DNA of 64,000 nucleotides from Candidatus Hydrogenedens sp. (GTDB lineage Bacteria; Hydrogenedentota; Hydrogenedentia; Hydrogenedentales; JAEUWI01): the NCBI GenBank assembly GCA_016125095.1, contig WGMK01000005.1:223033-287032 (forward strand). The letters are read 5' to 3'. Numbering within the stretch: the first letter of the stretch is position 1; every line of letters begins with the position of its first letter. This document shows positions 1 through 10,242 of the stretch, piece after piece. The notes under the pieces are model-generated. The model ran no database searches and was not told the DNA's origin. It saw only the letters and a list, made by a program, of their open reading frames with translations. The position numbers and the translations under genes were made by a program.

Positions 1-924
1 GAGGCCGGTCGTGGCGTCGCCCTCCGGCGGAATGACTTCCACGGGCGCCGAGCCGTCGCGCCCGAGCCCCCACTGGGCGATGTCGTAGTGATGCGCGCCG
101 AAATCCGTCATGCCGCCGCCCGCGTAATCGCGATAGTCGCGCCACTGGGCCCAGCCGTCGAAACTTGCCGGCGGGCACACGGTCGAATTGTACGCGCGCC
201 ACGGCGCCGGACCGAGCCATAGGTCCCAGTCGAGGCCTTCGGGCTGCTGCTCGGCCGGCAGGTTGTAGCCCTCCTGCGGCGGCGGCCCCACGTTCACATG
301 CACCCGCTGCACATTGCCGATGCGGCCGTTGCGCACCAGTTCGCATGCAAAGCGGAAGGCGGTGTCGCTGCGCTGTTGGCTGCCCACCTGCAGCACGCGC
401 CCGTACTGGCGGACCTCCATGACGATGGCCTGCCCCTCGCCGATGGTCCGCGCCAGCGGCTTCTCGAGGTAGATGTCCTTCCCGGAGCGCGCGGCTTCCA
501 CGGCCGCAAGCGCGTGCCAATGATTCGGCGTCGCGATGACGACCGCATCGATGTCCTGACGCGCGCAGAGTTCGCGGAAATCGCCGCAGGTATCCACGCC
601 CTTGTAGCCGGGCTCGCCGTGCCGCTTCGCGTAGCGCTCCTCGGCCATCTTCGCCTGCGATTCGCGTCGGCCCCGCTCCACATCGCAAATCGACACCACC
701 TGCACATCCTCGTCGCCGAGGAAACTGCCGAGGTGGCCTTGAGCCATCTTGCCCATGCCGATGAAGCCGAGCGTCAGCCGATTGCTCGGGGCGACCGCGC
801 CATCGAGCCCCAGCGCCGAGCCCGGCACGATGTATGGAAAACCTGCCGCGGCCGCCGCAACGCCGGCGGTGCGCTTGAGAAATCCGCGGCGGTTCAGCCC
901 GCCGGTGATCGTTCGTTGGCCCAT
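1..924 (-). CDS. Gfo/Idh/MocA family oxidoreductase, Tat signal (partial, runs off window start)
   Basis: Minus-strand reading MGQRTITGGLNRRGFLKSTAGVAAAAAGFPYIVPG...LGFIGMGKMAQGHLG...EKPLARTIGEG; Tat RRGFLK motif, Rossmann GxGxxA-like and EKP motifs. Confidence 0.88.
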   Translation of the reverse strand, partial: MGQRTITGGLNRRGFLKRTAGVAAAAAGFPYIVPGSALGLDGAVAPSNRLTLGFIGMGKMAQGHLGSFLGDEDVQVVSICDVERGRRESQAKMAEERYAKRHGEPGYKGVDTCGDFRELCARQDIDAVVIATPNHWHALAAVEAARSGKDIYLEKPLARTIGEGQAIVMEVRQYGRVLQVGSQQRSDTAFRFACELVRNGRIGNVQRVHVNVGPPPQEGYNLPAEQQPEGLDWDLWLGPAPWRAYNSTVCPPASFDGWAQWRDYRDYAGGGMTDFGAHHYDIAQWGLGRDGSAPVEVIPPEGDATTGL

Positions 925-1067
925 GGCGCGTGTCCTCCCGAAAGTTTCCACGGTAGCAAGCAGGCCGCCGGATCGCAAGCCTGCGGCGGCTTGCGCGGAC
1001 CATGCCGCATGGGCAGAATGGCGTCAGGGACCGCGCCCGCGGGCGCCACGGTTCCATGGAGGTTCTC

Positions 1068-2336
1068 ATGGCGAAGAAGACGACGCGGCGCGGATTCCTG
1101 CGCGGGGCGGCGGCCACGGCGGCCGGCGCGGCCTTGTTTCCCAACATTGTGCGGGCGGAAACCCTGGGCAACGCGAAGCGGACAGCGGCCAACAGCCGGC
1201 TGGCGCTGGGCGTGATTGGCCTGGGCGGACGCGGCACGCAGGTGATGCATGCCTTCATGGCGCAGCCCGACGTGCAGGTGCGCGCGGTGTGCGATGTGAA
1301 GGGCGACCGGCGGGGCCAGGGCCTGGAGGCCGTGCACACCGCCTACCACGACGACGATTGCAAGCCGTACATCGATTTCCGGGAAGTGCTCGGGCGCGAC
1401 GACATCGACATCGTGCTCATCGCCACGGGCGACAACTGGCACTCAGGCGTGTCCATCTGCGCGGCGCATGCGGGCAAGGACATCTATTGCGAGAAGCCGA
1501 TGAGCGTGACGCTGGCGGAATCGCGCGCGGTCTCCGACACCATGACGCGCCTCGGCCGCGTCTATCAGTGCGGTACGCAGCGCCGCAGCATCAGCCACTT
1601 CCGCTTCGCCGTGCGCCTCGCGCAGACGGGCAAGCTCGGCAAGCTAACCGAACTGCACGCGGAAGAGGCGGGCGCGTTCCAGGTACTCAACTACGACGTG
1701 CTGCCCGAGCAGCCCCTGCCGCCGCGCGAGGAATTCGACTGGGACATGTGGCTCGGGCCGGCGCAATGGCGGCCCTACAACGCCGAATACCCGACCCGCG
1801 GCTACTGGAGCGGACACGTGGATTTCAGCGGCGGTTCGATCACCGAATGGGGAAGCCACACGGTGGACATCTGTCAATGGGCCAACTCGGCCGACAACAC
1901 GGGTCCGGTGCGCTTCTGGAAAGAAGGCGACTGGTACATGGGCGAATACGAGAACGGCGCGAAGCTGATCATCCGCACGGGGCTGCGGTTTGGCTCGTGC
2001 CCGGTCAAGATCGTCGGCGAGGAAGGCTGGGTGGAGACGGGAGACTCGGGCGAAATCGACGCGTATCCGAAGTCGCTGCTGGGCGACCGCCTGTTCGAGG
2101 GCGGCTATCCGCCGGACAACCACGTGCGCGCTTTCCTCGATTGCGTGTACACGCGCGAGGAGCCCATCGCGCGCGCCGAGCATGCGCACCGCTCCATCAG
2201 CGCATGCCACATCGCCAATCTGGTCAAGCGGCTCGGCCGTGAAATCGAGTGGGACCCGGTGACGGAGACCTGTCCGCACGACCCCGAAGCCAACCGCCTG
2301 CTCAGCCGCGCCTACCGCGAACCGTGGCGCCTGTAG
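1068..2336 (+). CDS. Gfo/Idh/MocA family oxidoreductase, Tat signal
   Basis: MAKKTTRRGFLRGAAATAAGAALFPNIVRA..., GVIGLGGRGTQVMHAF, YCEKPMSVT motif; ATG at 1068 preferred over the ORF-track start 1002. Confidence 0.9.
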   Translation: MAKKTTRRGFLRGAAATAAGAALFPNIVRAETLGNAKRTAANSRLALGVIGLGGRGTQVMHAFMAQPDVQVRAVCDVKGDRRGQGLEAVHTAYHDDDCKPYIDFREVLGRDDIDIVLIATGDNWHSGVSICAAHAGKDIYCEKPMSVTLAESRAVSDTMTRLGRVYQCGTQRRSISHFRFAVRLAQTGKLGKLTELHAEEAGAFQVLNYDVLPEQPLPPREEFDWDMWLGPAQWRPYNAEYPTRGYWSGHVDFSGGSITEWGSHTVDICQWANSADNTGPVRFWKEGDWYMGEYENGAKLIIRTGLRFGSCPVKIVGEEGWVETGDSGEIDAYPKSLLGDRLFEGGYPPDNHVRAFLDCVYTREEPIARAEHAHRSISACHIANLVKRLGREIEWDPVTETCPHDPEANRLLSRAYREPWRL

Positions 2337-2347
2337 GGAGAACGACC

Positions 2348-4255
2348 ATGAACACACTACTGCGCAATACGCTATTGATACTGCTGTGTGCCGCGGCCTT
2401 CGCGCCCGCGCTTCGCGCGGATGATTCCGGGCCGCCGGAGAACGAATTGATCGCCGTGCTCAACGGCGCGAACGCGGGCTGGGAGGCGAAGTACCAGGCC
2501 TGCTACAACCTGCGCCGCATGGGCACGGCCGCGTCGGTGCCGGCGCTCGCCGCGCTGCTGGACGACGAACACCTGTCGCATATGGCGCGCTACGCCCTCG
2601 AGCCGCTCGACGCGCCGGAAGCGGGCGAAGCCCTGCGCGCCGCGCTGGACTCCGTGTCCGACGCGCACAAAATCGGCATCATGACGACGCTCGGCGTGCA
2701 GCGCGATACGGCGGCCGTAACGCAGATCGCCGCGCTGGCCCAGAGCGACGACACCGCCGTGGCCGAGGCTGCGTTAGCCGCGCTCGGACGCATCGGCGGC
2801 ACCGACGCCATCGCCGCGCTGCTCGGCATGAGCGGCGAGGCGGACCGGAAGCATCCGATGGCTACCGGCGCCGCGCTGCTCGATGCCGCAACGCGCTCGG
2901 AGGACGACCATGCGCCGCTATTCGAGCAACTGATGGACGAGAGCTGGCCTGAGGCCATTCGGCTCGGAGCGTTCCGCGCGCTGGCTCATGCGAAGCCCGG
3001 CCAGTCGCCCAAACACATCCAGGCCGCGCTGACCGGCAGCAACGTGCACCTGCGCGATTTCGCCGCGCAGCTGGTGGCCGAGGTCGGAGGACCCAAGCTG
3101 ACCAAGCGCTACGCGAAGCTGCTGGCGGAACTGCCCGACGAGGGCAAGCTGGCGCTGCTGCGCGGGCTGGCCAACCGCGGCGATGCCGAGGCGCGCCGGG
3201 CCGTGCTGGCGCAACTGCGCAAGGGCAGCGCACCGGTGAAGCTGGCGGCGATGCAGGCGCTCGGCAGCATCGGTACGCCGGAGGATGTGCCGCTGCTCGC
3301 CAAGAACCTCGAGGGCGATGCGGATACCGCCGACTACGCCCGCAAGAGCCTGACCACCCTGCGCGTCGACGGCATCGACGAGGCGCTTGCGGGCGCTATC
3401 GAAGGCAGCAGCGCGGTGGTAGAGGCGGGACTCCTCGGCATCCTGGCCGAGCGCGGCGCGCCACAGGCCTTGACGGTCGCGATTGACGCGCTGGATTCGG
3501 ACGCCGCCGTGGTGCGTGTGGCGGCCCTCGAGACTGTATCGCAACTCGGCACGGCCGAACAGGCGCCCTCCGCCATTGGCCTGCTGGATGACAGCGACAC
3601 GGGTGCAAGCGAAGTAGCCGCCAAGGCGCTCGGCCGCATTTGCGCCCGCGAAGGCGACGCCGCGCTGGCCCCGATTAAGGACGCCCTGACTTCGGCTTCT
3701 CCCGCGGTGGCGGCCGTCCTGGTGCGCAACCTTGGCCGTATCGGCACGCCCGATGCGCTCGCCGCGCTGACGCCCGCGATTGATTCGGAACATGCCGAAG
3801 TGTCTGATGCCGCACTCGCGACGCTGGCGGAGTGGCCGGGCCAGGAAGCGCGTCCGCAGTTGCTCGCGCTGGCGAAGGCGGGCGGCGACGCGCGCGAGGA
3901 TGCGCTCAAGGGCTTCGTGCGGCTGGCGCGCGCCGAACCCGACGCCGGCCAGAAGGTGGCAGCCCTGAGCGAGGCATCGGCACTTGCGCAAACGAAGCAG
4001 GAACGCTGGATGATCCTCGCGGCCTGGGGCACCTTGCCCGATCCCGCGGCGCTGGCGGCCCTCAGCAAGGATCTCGACGACGAAGAGGTCGCCAATGAAG
4101 CCGCGTCGGCGCTGATGAACATCGCGCCGGAGCTCGCGAAGCGCGACGATGCGGCCCGCAAGGCGGTGGCCGAGGCGCTCGAACGCGTGGTAAACCAGAC
4201 GAAATCGCAGGCAATCCGCGACCGCGCCTCGTCCTTGCTGAAGGATTTGCGGTAG
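2348..4255 (+). CDS. HEAT-repeat domain protein, secreted (signal peptide)
   Basis: MNTLLRNTLLILLCAAAFAPALRADD signal followed by many ~31-aa alanine-rich HEAT-like repeats (VPALAALLDDEHLSHMARYALEPL...). Confidence 0.85.
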   Translation: MNTLLRNTLLILLCAAAFAPALRADDSGPPENELIAVLNGANAGWEAKYQACYNLRRMGTAASVPALAALLDDEHLSHMARYALEPLDAPEAGEALRAALDSVSDAHKIGIMTTLGVQRDTAAVTQIAALAQSDDTAVAEAALAALGRIGGTDAIAALLGMSGEADRKHPMATGAALLDAATRSEDDHAPLFEQLMDESWPEAIRLGAFRALAHAKPGQSPKHIQAALTGSNVHLRDFAAQLVAEVGGPKLTKRYAKLLAELPDEGKLALLRGLANRGDAEARRAVLAQLRKGSAPVKLAAMQALGSIGTPEDVPLLAKNLEGDADTADYARKSLTTLRVDGIDEALAGAIEGSSAVVEAGLLGILAERGAPQALTVAIDALDSDAAVVRVAALETVSQLGTAEQAPSAIGLLDDSDTGASEVAAKALGRICAREGDAALAPIKDALTSASPAVAAVLVRNLGRIGTPDALAALTPAIDSEHAEVSDAALATLAEWPGQEARPQLLALAKAGGDAREDALKGFVRLARAEPDAGQKVAALSEASALAQTKQERWMILAAWGTLPDPAALAALSKDLDDEEVANEAASALMNIAPELAKRDDAARKAVAEALERVVNQTKSQAIRDRASSLLKDLR

Positions 4256-4280
4256 TATAGGCGCACGGAGGACCGGAACC

Positions 4281-5954
4281 ATGGCCGTAGAATCGGGGCA
4301 CTCCCCCTTCACCACGCACGAAGTCTTCAACCAGGCCGTGCCGCTGCAGAACCACAATCCGTATCTGCTCGACCCCGCGCTGCGCGAGGGCGTGGCGCGC
4401 GGCAATGGCCAATGGCATGAGGACGCCTTGACCGCCTTCGGCGAGACGACGGGCCGTCCGGATGTCATCGAGCTTGGGTTTCTAGCGAACAAGAACCGCC
4501 CGGAACTGAAAACGCACGATCGCTTCGGGCACCGCATCGACGAGGTGGCGTTCCACCCGGCGTATCATGAACTGATGCGCCTGGGCGTCGAGGCGGGCAT
4601 GCACTCGCTGCCGTGGAACGAGCCGCGCCCGGGCGCCCACGTCGCGCGCGCGGCCATCCACTACCTGCTCGATCAGGTCGAGGCCGGTGTCGGCTGCCCC
4701 ATCACCATGACCTTCGCAGTCGTGCCGGCGCTCCGGCTCCAGCCCGACGTAGCCGACGAATGGGTGCCGCGCGTGACGAGCCGCCAATACGACCCGCGCA
4801 TGCGCCCCGCCCCCGAAAAGGCCGGCTGCATGATGGGCATGGCGATGACCGAGAAGCAGGGCGGCTCGGACGTACGCGCAAATACGACTCAGGCCGTGGC
4901 AATCGGCGCGGGCGGGCCGGGCCAGGAATACTTTCTCACCGGCCACAAGTGGTTCTGCTCCGCCCCCATGTGCGATGCCTTTCTCACGCTGGCACAGACC
5001 GAGAGCGGCCTGAGCTGCTTCATCGTGCCGCGCTGGCTGCCCGACGGCACGCGCAACCGTTTCGCCATTCAGCGGCTCAAGGACAAGCTGGGCAACCATG
5101 CGAACGCCTCGAGCGAGATCGAATACCAGCAGACCTGGGCGCGCATGGTGGGCGAAGAAGGCCGCGGCGTGCCGACGATCATCGAGATGGTGAACCACAC
5201 GCGGCTCGACTGCGTGATTGGCTCGTCGGCACTCATGCGCCAGGCGGTGACCCAGGCGCTCCACCACGCCACCTACCGCTCAGCCTTCGGCAAGCTGCTG
5301 AAAGATCAGCCGCTGATGCAGAACGTGCTGGCGGATCTCGCGCTCGAGTCCGAGGCCGCCACGACGCTGATGATGCGTCTCGCGCAGCTGTACGACGAGG
5401 CCGCGGCCGATGAATCGGTCCGGTCCACCACGCGTATTCTGACCGCCGTATCGAAGTACTGGGTGTGCAAGCGGGGTCCGGGCGCGGTGTACGAGGCCCT
5501 CGAATGCCTCGGCGGCGCAGGCTATGTAGAGGAAGGCATCCTGCCGCGGGTCTACCGCGAAATTCCCCTCGCCTCCATCTGGGAAGGCAGCGGCAACGTG
5601 ATGTGCCTCGACGTGCTGCGCGCCATGGCCCGTGAGCCGGAGACGATCCCCGCGCTGAAGACCGAGCTGATGAAGGCCGCCGGGGCAGACAAACACTACG
5701 ACCGCGCGCTCCAGCGCCTGCAGGACGAACTGACCGACATGAACGACCTGCAGACCCGGGCGCGCCGCCTGGTGGAACAAATGGCCCTGCTGCTGCAGGC
5801 CTGCCAGTTGCTGCAACACGCGCCCTCGGCCGTATCGGAAACCTTCTGCCGGGCGCGGCTCGGCGGCGAAGGCGGCATGGAATTCGGCACGCTGCCCCCC
5901 GACGCGCCGATGCATGCCCTGCTCGAGCGCGCCTACGCGCCCTGCGCGGGGTAA
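4281..5954 (+). CDS. aidB: Acyl-CoA dehydrogenase family protein, AidB-like
   Basis: MAMTEKQGGSDVRANTTQA, GHKWFCSAPMCDAFLTLAQ, YEALECLGGAGYVEEGILPRVYREIPLASIWEGSGNVMCLDVLRA motifs typical of AidB. Confidence 0.85.
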   Translation: MAVESGHSPFTTHEVFNQAVPLQNHNPYLLDPALREGVARGNGQWHEDALTAFGETTGRPDVIELGFLANKNRPELKTHDRFGHRIDEVAFHPAYHELMRLGVEAGMHSLPWNEPRPGAHVARAAIHYLLDQVEAGVGCPITMTFAVVPALRLQPDVADEWVPRVTSRQYDPRMRPAPEKAGCMMGMAMTEKQGGSDVRANTTQAVAIGAGGPGQEYFLTGHKWFCSAPMCDAFLTLAQTESGLSCFIVPRWLPDGTRNRFAIQRLKDKLGNHANASSEIEYQQTWARMVGEEGRGVPTIIEMVNHTRLDCVIGSSALMRQAVTQALHHATYRSAFGKLLKDQPLMQNVLADLALESEAATTLMMRLAQLYDEAAADESVRSTTRILTAVSKYWVCKRGPGAVYEALECLGGAGYVEEGILPRVYREIPLASIWEGSGNVMCLDVLRAMAREPETIPALKTELMKAAGADKHYDRALQRLQDELTDMNDLQTRARRLVEQMALLLQACQLLQHAPSAVSETFCRARLGGEGGMEFGTLPPDAPMHALLERAYAPCAG

Positions 5955-5959
5955 GCGGC

Positions 5960-7129
5960 GTGATGAATCACGAGACCTTCCTGGACGACTTGTCCCGCAT
6001 TCAGCAGCAGGGACGCTGGCGCACGCTGCGCGAAACGCAGCGGGCCGGTGGTCTGCTGACCGAGAACGGCGCGCCGCGCGTCAATTTCTCCTCGAACGAC
6101 TACCTCGATCTCGCCGGCCACGCCGAGGTGTGCGAGGCCGCGCGCGAGGCCGCGGACGAATTCGGCGCGGGTGCGGGCGCGTCGCGGTTGATGTCGGGCA
6201 ACTTCGCCCTGCACGAGGCACTCGAACAAGCGCTCGCCGAACTGCTGGGGCAAGAAACCGCCCTCGTGTTTCCCAGCGGCTTCCAGGGCAACGTCGCCGT
6301 TCTGTCGTCGATCACCGGCCAAGGCGACCTCATACTCTCCGACGCGCTGAACCATGCCAGCTTGATCGACGGCATGCGGCTGTCGAAGGCGGAGGTGCAG
6401 GTCTACAGCCACGCCGACGAACTGCACCTCTCCAAGAAACTTGCCGCCGCGGCGGGCCGCTACACGCGCGTGTTCGTCGTCACCGAGTCGCTGTTCAGCA
6501 TGGACGGCGACATCGCCCCGCTGCTGGAGATCAACAGCCTGTGCCGTTCCCATGGCGCGTTTCTGGTTGTGGACGAGGCGCATGCGCTGGGCGTGTTCGG
6601 CGAAGGCGGCGGACTCTGCCGCGACCTGAACGTGCAGCCCGACGTGACGCTCGGCACCATGAGCAAGGCGCTCGGTGCGGCCGGGGGCTTCGCCGCCACC
6701 TCGCGTATTGTGCGCGACCTGCTGATCAACCGCGCGCGCGCTTTCATTTTCTCCACAGCCTTGAATCCCCCCGCAGCCGCCTCGGCGCTAGCTTCCATCC
6801 GGCTGGTGCGGCAGCATCCGTCGTGGGGCCGGCGCCTGCTCTCCCGCGCGCAGGCCTTCCGCGACGCCCTCACTGCGGGCGGACACGACCTGGTAGAGGG
6901 CGGCAGCCAGATCATTCCCATCATGATTGGCGAGAACGCCGCCGCCATGGACTATGCGCAGCGCCTGCGGGAACGCGGGCTGATGGTGACCGGTATCCGG
7001 CCCCCCACGGTGCCCGAAGGCACCGCGCGCCTGCGCCTGTCGGTCACGCTGGCGCATGATGAAGCCACGCTGGAACATGCGGCGAAGCTGATTGGCGAGT
7101 GCATCCACGCATTGCCCGATCCCGCCTGA
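5960..7129 (+). CDS. bioF: 8-amino-7-oxononanoate synthase
   Basis: VNFSSNDYLDLAGH, GAGASRLMSGNFALHEALE, VVDEAHALGVFGEGGGL, TMSKALGAAGGF; followed by bioD, bioA, bioB. Confidence 0.9.
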   Translation: MMNHETFLDDLSRIQQQGRWRTLRETQRAGGLLTENGAPRVNFSSNDYLDLAGHAEVCEAAREAADEFGAGAGASRLMSGNFALHEALEQALAELLGQETALVFPSGFQGNVAVLSSITGQGDLILSDALNHASLIDGMRLSKAEVQVYSHADELHLSKKLAAAAGRYTRVFVVTESLFSMDGDIAPLLEINSLCRSHGAFLVVDEAHALGVFGEGGGLCRDLNVQPDVTLGTMSKALGAAGGFAATSRIVRDLLINRARAFIFSTALNPPAAASALASIRLVRQHPSWGRRLLSRAQAFRDALTAGGHDLVEGGSQIIPIMIGENAAAMDYAQRLRERGLMVTGIRPPTVPEGTARLRLSVTLAHDEATLEHAAKLIGECIHALPDPA

Positions 7130-7133
7130 GGCC

Positions 7134-7835
7134 ATGCGGGGCGCGGTCTTTATCACCGGCACGGGCACGGACGTCGGCAAAACCATAGCGACCGGCACGC
7201 TGTTGCGCGCCCTGCGCGCGCGCGGCATCAACGCCGCCACCATGAAGCCTGTGCAGACGGGGACCGATGGCAGCGGCGCGCCCGACCTGGCCGTGCATTG
7301 GGCGGCGGCGGGTTGGACCCCGCCCGAGGAACACCACGCTGACATGGCGCCCTACCTCTTCGAGCACGCCTGTTCGCCCCACTTGGCTGCGAGGGAAACC
7401 GGCCGCTACATCGCGTTCGAGGACGTCCGCGATGCCGCGCAACGGCTGCTGGAGTCTTACGAAGTGCTGCTCATCGAGGGCGCGGGCGGCTTGCTGGTGC
7501 CGTTTGACGACCGACGCACGACACGCGATCTCATTACGTATCTCGATTGCCCGGCGCTGGTCGTGGCGACGACGGGGCTGGGCACCATCAACCACACCCT
7601 GCTGACGCTCGAATCGCTGCAGCAGGCCGCCATCCCGGTGTGCGGCGTGCTGTATTGCCAGACCCTCCCCCCCGCCGACACCGCCATCGAGGCGGACAAC
7701 CCGGACATGATCGGGCGCATGAGCGGCATTCCGGCGCTGGGCGTGTTACCCTATCAGGCTCCGCCCGACTGGGCAGCCTGGGCGGAACGCATCACTGGAC
7801 TCGAATCGATTTTGAAGCATTTGGGAGTATCATGA
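7134..7835 (+). CDS. bioD: Dethiobiotin synthase
   Basis: MRGAVFITGTGTDVGKTIATGTLLRAL..MKPVQTG; GAGGLLVPF. Confidence 0.92.
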   Translation: MRGAVFITGTGTDVGKTIATGTLLRALRARGINAATMKPVQTGTDGSGAPDLAVHWAAAGWTPPEEHHADMAPYLFEHACSPHLAARETGRYIAFEDVRDAAQRLLESYEVLLIEGAGGLLVPFDDRRTTRDLITYLDCPALVVATTGLGTINHTLLTLESLQQAAIPVCGVLYCQTLPPADTAIEADNPDMIGRMSGIPALGVLPYQAPPDWAAWAERITGLESILKHLGVS

Positions 7836-9160
7836 CCCGCGACCTCGACAGCCTCCGCGAACTCGACTACCGCCACCTCTGGCATCCCTACACCGACATC
7901 GCCACGCACGAGAAGGCGCCGTTCCATTGCGTCGTGCGCGGCGAGGGCAGCTACCTCTACGAAGCCGACGGCACCGCGCTGCTCGATGGCATCGCCTCGT
8001 GGTGGTGCATCGCCCTCGGGCACGGCTACGCCCCGGTTATCGACGCCATCCGCGAACAGGCGGGCCAATTGCAGCACTGCATCCTCGGCAGTCTCGCGCA
8101 TCCCCCGGCCATCGAACTGGCGCAGCGCCTGGCGGCGCTTGCCCCCGGCGATCTGAACCGCGTGTATTTCGCGGCGGACGGCAGCAGCGCGGTCGAGGCC
8201 GCCATGAAGATGGCTGTGCAGCACTGGCAATTCCGGGGCGAGCCACAGCGCACGCGATTCATCAGCCTCGAGCAGGCCTACCACGGCGACACGCTCGGCG
8301 CGATTTCGGCGGGCTACATCGACTGGTTTCAAAAGCCCTTCGCCGATCTGGTGAAGCCGGCCATCGCCGCGCCCACGCCGCATACGCCCTCGGGCGACGA
8401 GGAGACCTGCCTCCGCGCGGCCCATGCCGCCTTCAAAAAACTGCAGGCGATCGTGGATGAACACGCCGACGAACTCGCGGCCGTCATTGTCGAGCCTCTC
8501 GTGCAGGGTTCGGCCGGCATCTGGATTTATCCCGAGGAATATCTGCAAAGCCTGCGGAACCTCTGCGACGACTACGGCATTCTGCTGATTGCGGACGAAA
8601 TCGCCACCGGACTCGGCCGCACGGGCGCGATGTTCGCCTGCGATCGCGCCGGCATCGTGCCCGACATCATGTGCCTGGGCAAGGCGCTCACGGCGGGCTA
8701 CCTGCCCCTGAGCGCGACCATCGCGACCGATGCCGTCTACGAGGCCTTCCGCTCGACCGACGGCGTACCGCGCGTATTCTGGGACGGCCACACCTTCTGC
8801 GGCAACCCGATTACCTGCGCCGCCGGGCTCGCGACGCTCGACGCCTACGAAAAGCTGGACATCCCCCGCTCCTGCGCGCCGCGCGAGGCCATGCTGGCCG
8901 AGCGTTTCGCCGCCATCGCGCAGCTTCCGGGAGTCGCGTATCACAAGACCCTGGGCATGATTGGCATGTGCGCGCTGGACGAAGCCTCCGGCGGCGCGGC
9001 CCGCGCCAAGCGCGCCGCCCTCATCGCACGCGAGCTGGGACTGTTCACCCGGCCGCTCGGCACCACGCTCTATCTCTGGCCCCCGCTTACAGTTACGGAG
9101 GAAGAGCTGGGCCTGATGCTGGACCGCCTCGAGGCCGCCATCGTCAAGAGCATGCAATAA
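7832..9160 (+). CDS. bioA: Adenosylmethionine-8-amino-7-oxononanoate aminotransferase
   Basis: [61 protein letters not shown] overlap with bioD stop. Confidence 0.93.
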   Translation: MTRDLDSLRELDYRHLWHPYTDIATHEKAPFHCVVRGEGSYLYEADGTALLDGIASWWCIALGHGYAPVIDAIREQAGQLQHCILGSLAHPPAIELAQRLAALAPGDLNRVYFAADGSSAVEAAMKMAVQHWQFRGEPQRTRFISLEQAYHGDTLGAISAGYIDWFQKPFADLVKPAIAAPTPHTPSGDEETCLRAAHAAFKKLQAIVDEHADELAAVIVEPLVQGSAGIWIYPEEYLQSLRNLCDDYGILLIADEIATGLGRTGAMFACDRAGIVPDIMCLGKALTAGYLPLSATIATDAVYEAFRSTDGVPRVFWDGHTFCGNPITCAAGLATLDAYEKLDIPRSCAPREAMLAERFAAIAQLPGVAYHKTLGMIGMCALDEASGGAARAKRAALIARELGLFTRPLGTTLYLWPPLTVTEEELGLMLDRLEAAIVKSMQ

Positions 9161-9209
9161 CCGTCCGCAAACGGTAGAATTCCCCTTTTCCGATTCCGAG
9201 GATAGTCTC

Positions 9210-10166
9210 ATGTCTGCCGAAATCCGCCACGATTGGACCCGCGCCGAGTTGCGCGCCCTGCACGACCTGCCCCTGACGGAACTGTTGTTCCGCGCGCAGT
9301 CGGTGCACCGCGAATACCACGACCCGGCCTATGTGCAGCGCTGCACGCTGCTGAGCATCAAGACCGGAGCCTGCCCGGAAGACTGCGCGTATTGTCCGCA
9401 GAGCGCCCACCATGACACCGGCCTCGAGAAAGAGAAGCTGATGGATGTGGAGGCTGTGCTCGAGGCGGCGAAGCGCGCCAGCGAATCCGGTTCGACGCGC
9501 TTCTGCATGGGCGCCGCCTGGCGCGAAGTCCGCGACGGCGAGCAGTTTGACAGCGTGCTCGACATGGTGCGCGGCGTGCGGGCGCTGGGCATGGAGGCCT
9601 GCTGCACGCTGGGCATGCTCACGCAGGACCAGGCCGACCGCCTGGCCGAGGCGGGGCTGACGGCCTACAACCATAACCTCGATACCAGCGAGGAATTCTA
9701 CGGCGACATTATCTCGACCCGCACCTACGAGGACCGTCTGCGCACCATTTCGCGCGTGCAGCAGGCGGGCATCGGGGTCTGCTGCGGCGGCATCCTCGGG
9801 CTGGGCGAAGGCATCGACGACCGAATCGGGCTGCTGCACACGCTCGCCACGCGCAACCCGCACCCCGAGAGCGTGCCGGTGAACGCCCTGGTGCCGGTGG
9901 AAGGCACGCCACTGGAAGACCGCCCGCCGGTGCCCGGTATCGAAATGGCGCGGGTAATCGCGACGGCGCGCATTGCCATGCCGCGCGCGCGGGTACGCCT
10001 GAGCGCGGGCCGCACCGAAATGAGCGACGAGGCGCAGGCACTGTGCTTCATGGCGGGCGCGAATTCCATTTTCGCGGGAGACAAGCTACTGACGACCCCG
10101 AACCCGGGCGAGGACCGCGACGCGGCCCTGCTGGAACAACTCGGCATGACCTCGGTCGGCGCGTGA
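9210..10166 (+). CDS. bioB: Biotin synthase (radical SAM)
   Basis: [23 protein letters not shown] radical-SAM CxxxCxx[14 protein letters not shown]. Confidence 0.95.
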   Translation: MSAEIRHDWTRAELRALHDLPLTELLFRAQSVHREYHDPAYVQRCTLLSIKTGACPEDCAYCPQSAHHDTGLEKEKLMDVEAVLEAAKRASESGSTRFCMGAAWREVRDGEQFDSVLDMVRGVRALGMEACCTLGMLTQDQADRLAEAGLTAYNHNLDTSEEFYGDIISTRTYEDRLRTISRVQQAGIGVCCGGILGLGEGIDDRIGLLHTLATRNPHPESVPVNALVPVEGTPLEDRPPVPGIEMARVIATARIAMPRARVRLSAGRTEMSDEAQALCFMAGANSIFAGDKLLTTPNPGEDRDAALLEQLGMTSVGA

Positions 10167-10242
10167 TTCCGGCGTTGTCCCTCTGCTTTCCGATGCATTA
10201 CCATGCCCGTTTGAGCGAAACATAACGAAGGACCTTCGGCCC

